Shown: positions 4,890 through 5,261 of the stretch, piece by piece
How positions within the stretch are numbered: the stretch's first letter is position 1
How the letters are laid out: every line of letters begins with the position of its first letter
Assembly: GCA_021812845.1 (NCBI GenBank)
Contig: JAKAML010000131.1
Location: forward strand, 1-5,261
Origin: Pseudomonadota bacterium
Lineage (GTDB): Bacteria; Pseudomonadota; Alphaproteobacteria; Rhizobiales; Hyphomicrobiaceae
DNA length: 5,261 nt
Direction of reading: 5' to 3'
Translations under genes and position numbers: made by a program
The notes under the pieces: generated by a model
Seen by the model: only the letters and a program-made list of their open reading frames with translations
Database searches by the model: none
Told to the model about the DNA's origin: nothing

Positions 4890-5225
4890 ATGACCGCCCT
4901 CGCGACCAAGCCTGCCGCACCGACGCTGTTCGACGACGACGGTCTCGTTACCGACTTCTCGTTCTGGAGCGAGGAGCTGGCGCACGAGCTCGCGCGCGAG
5001 GAGAGCATAGGGCCGCTCGGCGAGCGGCACTGGCGGATCATCCGCGCGCTCCGCGCCGAGTACGAGCGCCTGGCCGCCGTGTCCTCGATCCGCAAGGTCT
5101 GCCAGAAGGCCGGCATCGACCGCGCCGAGGTCAACGAGCTGTTCGGCTATTGCCTCGTCGCGTGGCGGGTCGCCGGGCTGCCGAACCCCGGCGAGGAGGC
5201 GAAGTCCTATCTGGGCGCGATGTAG
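4890..5225 (+). CDS. DsrC/TusE-family sulfur-relay-like protein lacking both C-terminal cysteines
   Basis: The 111-residue product aligns along its length with DsrC/TusE proteins: DDDGLVTDFSFWSEELA (15-31) matches the family's Asp-x-x-Gly-x-Leu...Trp start, HWRIIRALRAEY (47-58) the His-Trp helix, SIRKVCQKAG (66-75) the next helix, and LF...RVAGLPNP (84-100) the C-terminal arm. In the family, sulfur is carried on a penultimate Cys, with a second Cys just before the AGLPKP arm in DsrC proper. Here those positions hold Glu103 and Trp92, and the chain continues for eight residues (AKSYLGAM). The only cysteines are Cys71 and Cys88, neither in a known relay position. Ordinary sulfur transfer or trisulfide chemistry is therefore unlikely; a regulatory or partner-binding role is an inference. 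Cysteine-poor members have been set apart in the literature (I recall the name RspA). The start has GGAG (4880-4883) six bases upstream. Confidence 0.88.
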   Translation: MTALATKPAAPTLFDDDGLVTDFSFWSEELAHELAREESIGPLGERHWRIIRALRAEYERLAAVSSIRKVCQKAGIDRAEVNELFGYCLVAWRVAGLPNPGEEAKSYLGAM

Positions 5226-5238
5226 GTCGCGGGGCGAC
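5226..5238 (+). terminator. Small hairpin directly after the DsrC-like stop
   Basis: GTCGC (5226-5230), loop GGG, GCGAC (5234-5238) form a perfect 5-bp stem immediately after TAG. There is no T-run in the bases that remain in the window, so it is at best a weak or Rho-assisted stop signal. Confidence 0.2.
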
Positions 5239-5261
5239 GGCGGTCGCGCGCGATGCCGCGC

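Noticed and set aside
4080..5134. Minus-strand open frames opposite the thioesterase and DsrC-like genes
   Set aside because: They are antisense to two genes with recognised families and good ribosome binding sites. Their composition is that of antisense translation.
5253..5261. Start of another gene at the right edge (ATG CCG CGC)
   Set aside because: There is no Shine-Dalgarno sequence and only three codons are visible, so it cannot be supported.

Overview
The window is a GC-rich stretch (about 70% GC by eye) with strongly G/C-biased third codon positions. It looks like chromosomal DNA of an alphaproteobacterium. A Hyphomicrobiales-type organism is my best guess, from protein style and from a short C-terminal LFDLLF-type tail on the TPR protein; this is inference and nothing here fixes the genus. 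I see no IS element, tRNA, rRNA or CRISPR array.

Layout, left to right. A secreted or lipid-anchored protein begins at 128 on the minus strand and runs off the left edge, so only its signal peptide and an Ala/Ser/Pro linker are visible. Positions 129-442 carry no gene I can support but hold two successive long imperfect inverted repeats (270-339 and 355-433). A class I photolyase (phrB, minus, 443-1897) follows, starting at a TTG codon. Just upstream of that start are four tandem 11-bp units (1916-1959). A periplasmic protein with ten consecutive 34-residue TPRs (minus, about 2038-3846) comes next, transcribed in the same direction as phrB.

The divergent intergenic region 3847-4172 is unusually structured. 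It has a 20-bp tandem duplication, a 6-bp inverted repeat, a 17-bp tandem duplication, two GGCCGGCC palindromes 17 bp apart and a small hairpin touching the ribosome binding site of the next gene. To the right, on the plus strand, are a hot-dog-fold thioesterase (4173-4742) and a small DsrC/TusE-family protein (4890-5225). The DsrC-like protein has neither of the family's C-terminal redox cysteines and carries an eight-residue C-terminal extension.

The genes do not form one obvious pathway: DNA repair, an exported repeat scaffold, acyl-thioester hydrolysis and a sulfur-relay-like protein. The points most worth attention are the cysteine-free DsrC homologue away from visible sulfur genes, the repeat-dense divergent promoter region, the long inverted repeat after phrB, and the recurrence of short tandem duplications near the 5' ends of genes (9x3, 11x4, 12x2, 20x2 and 17x2).
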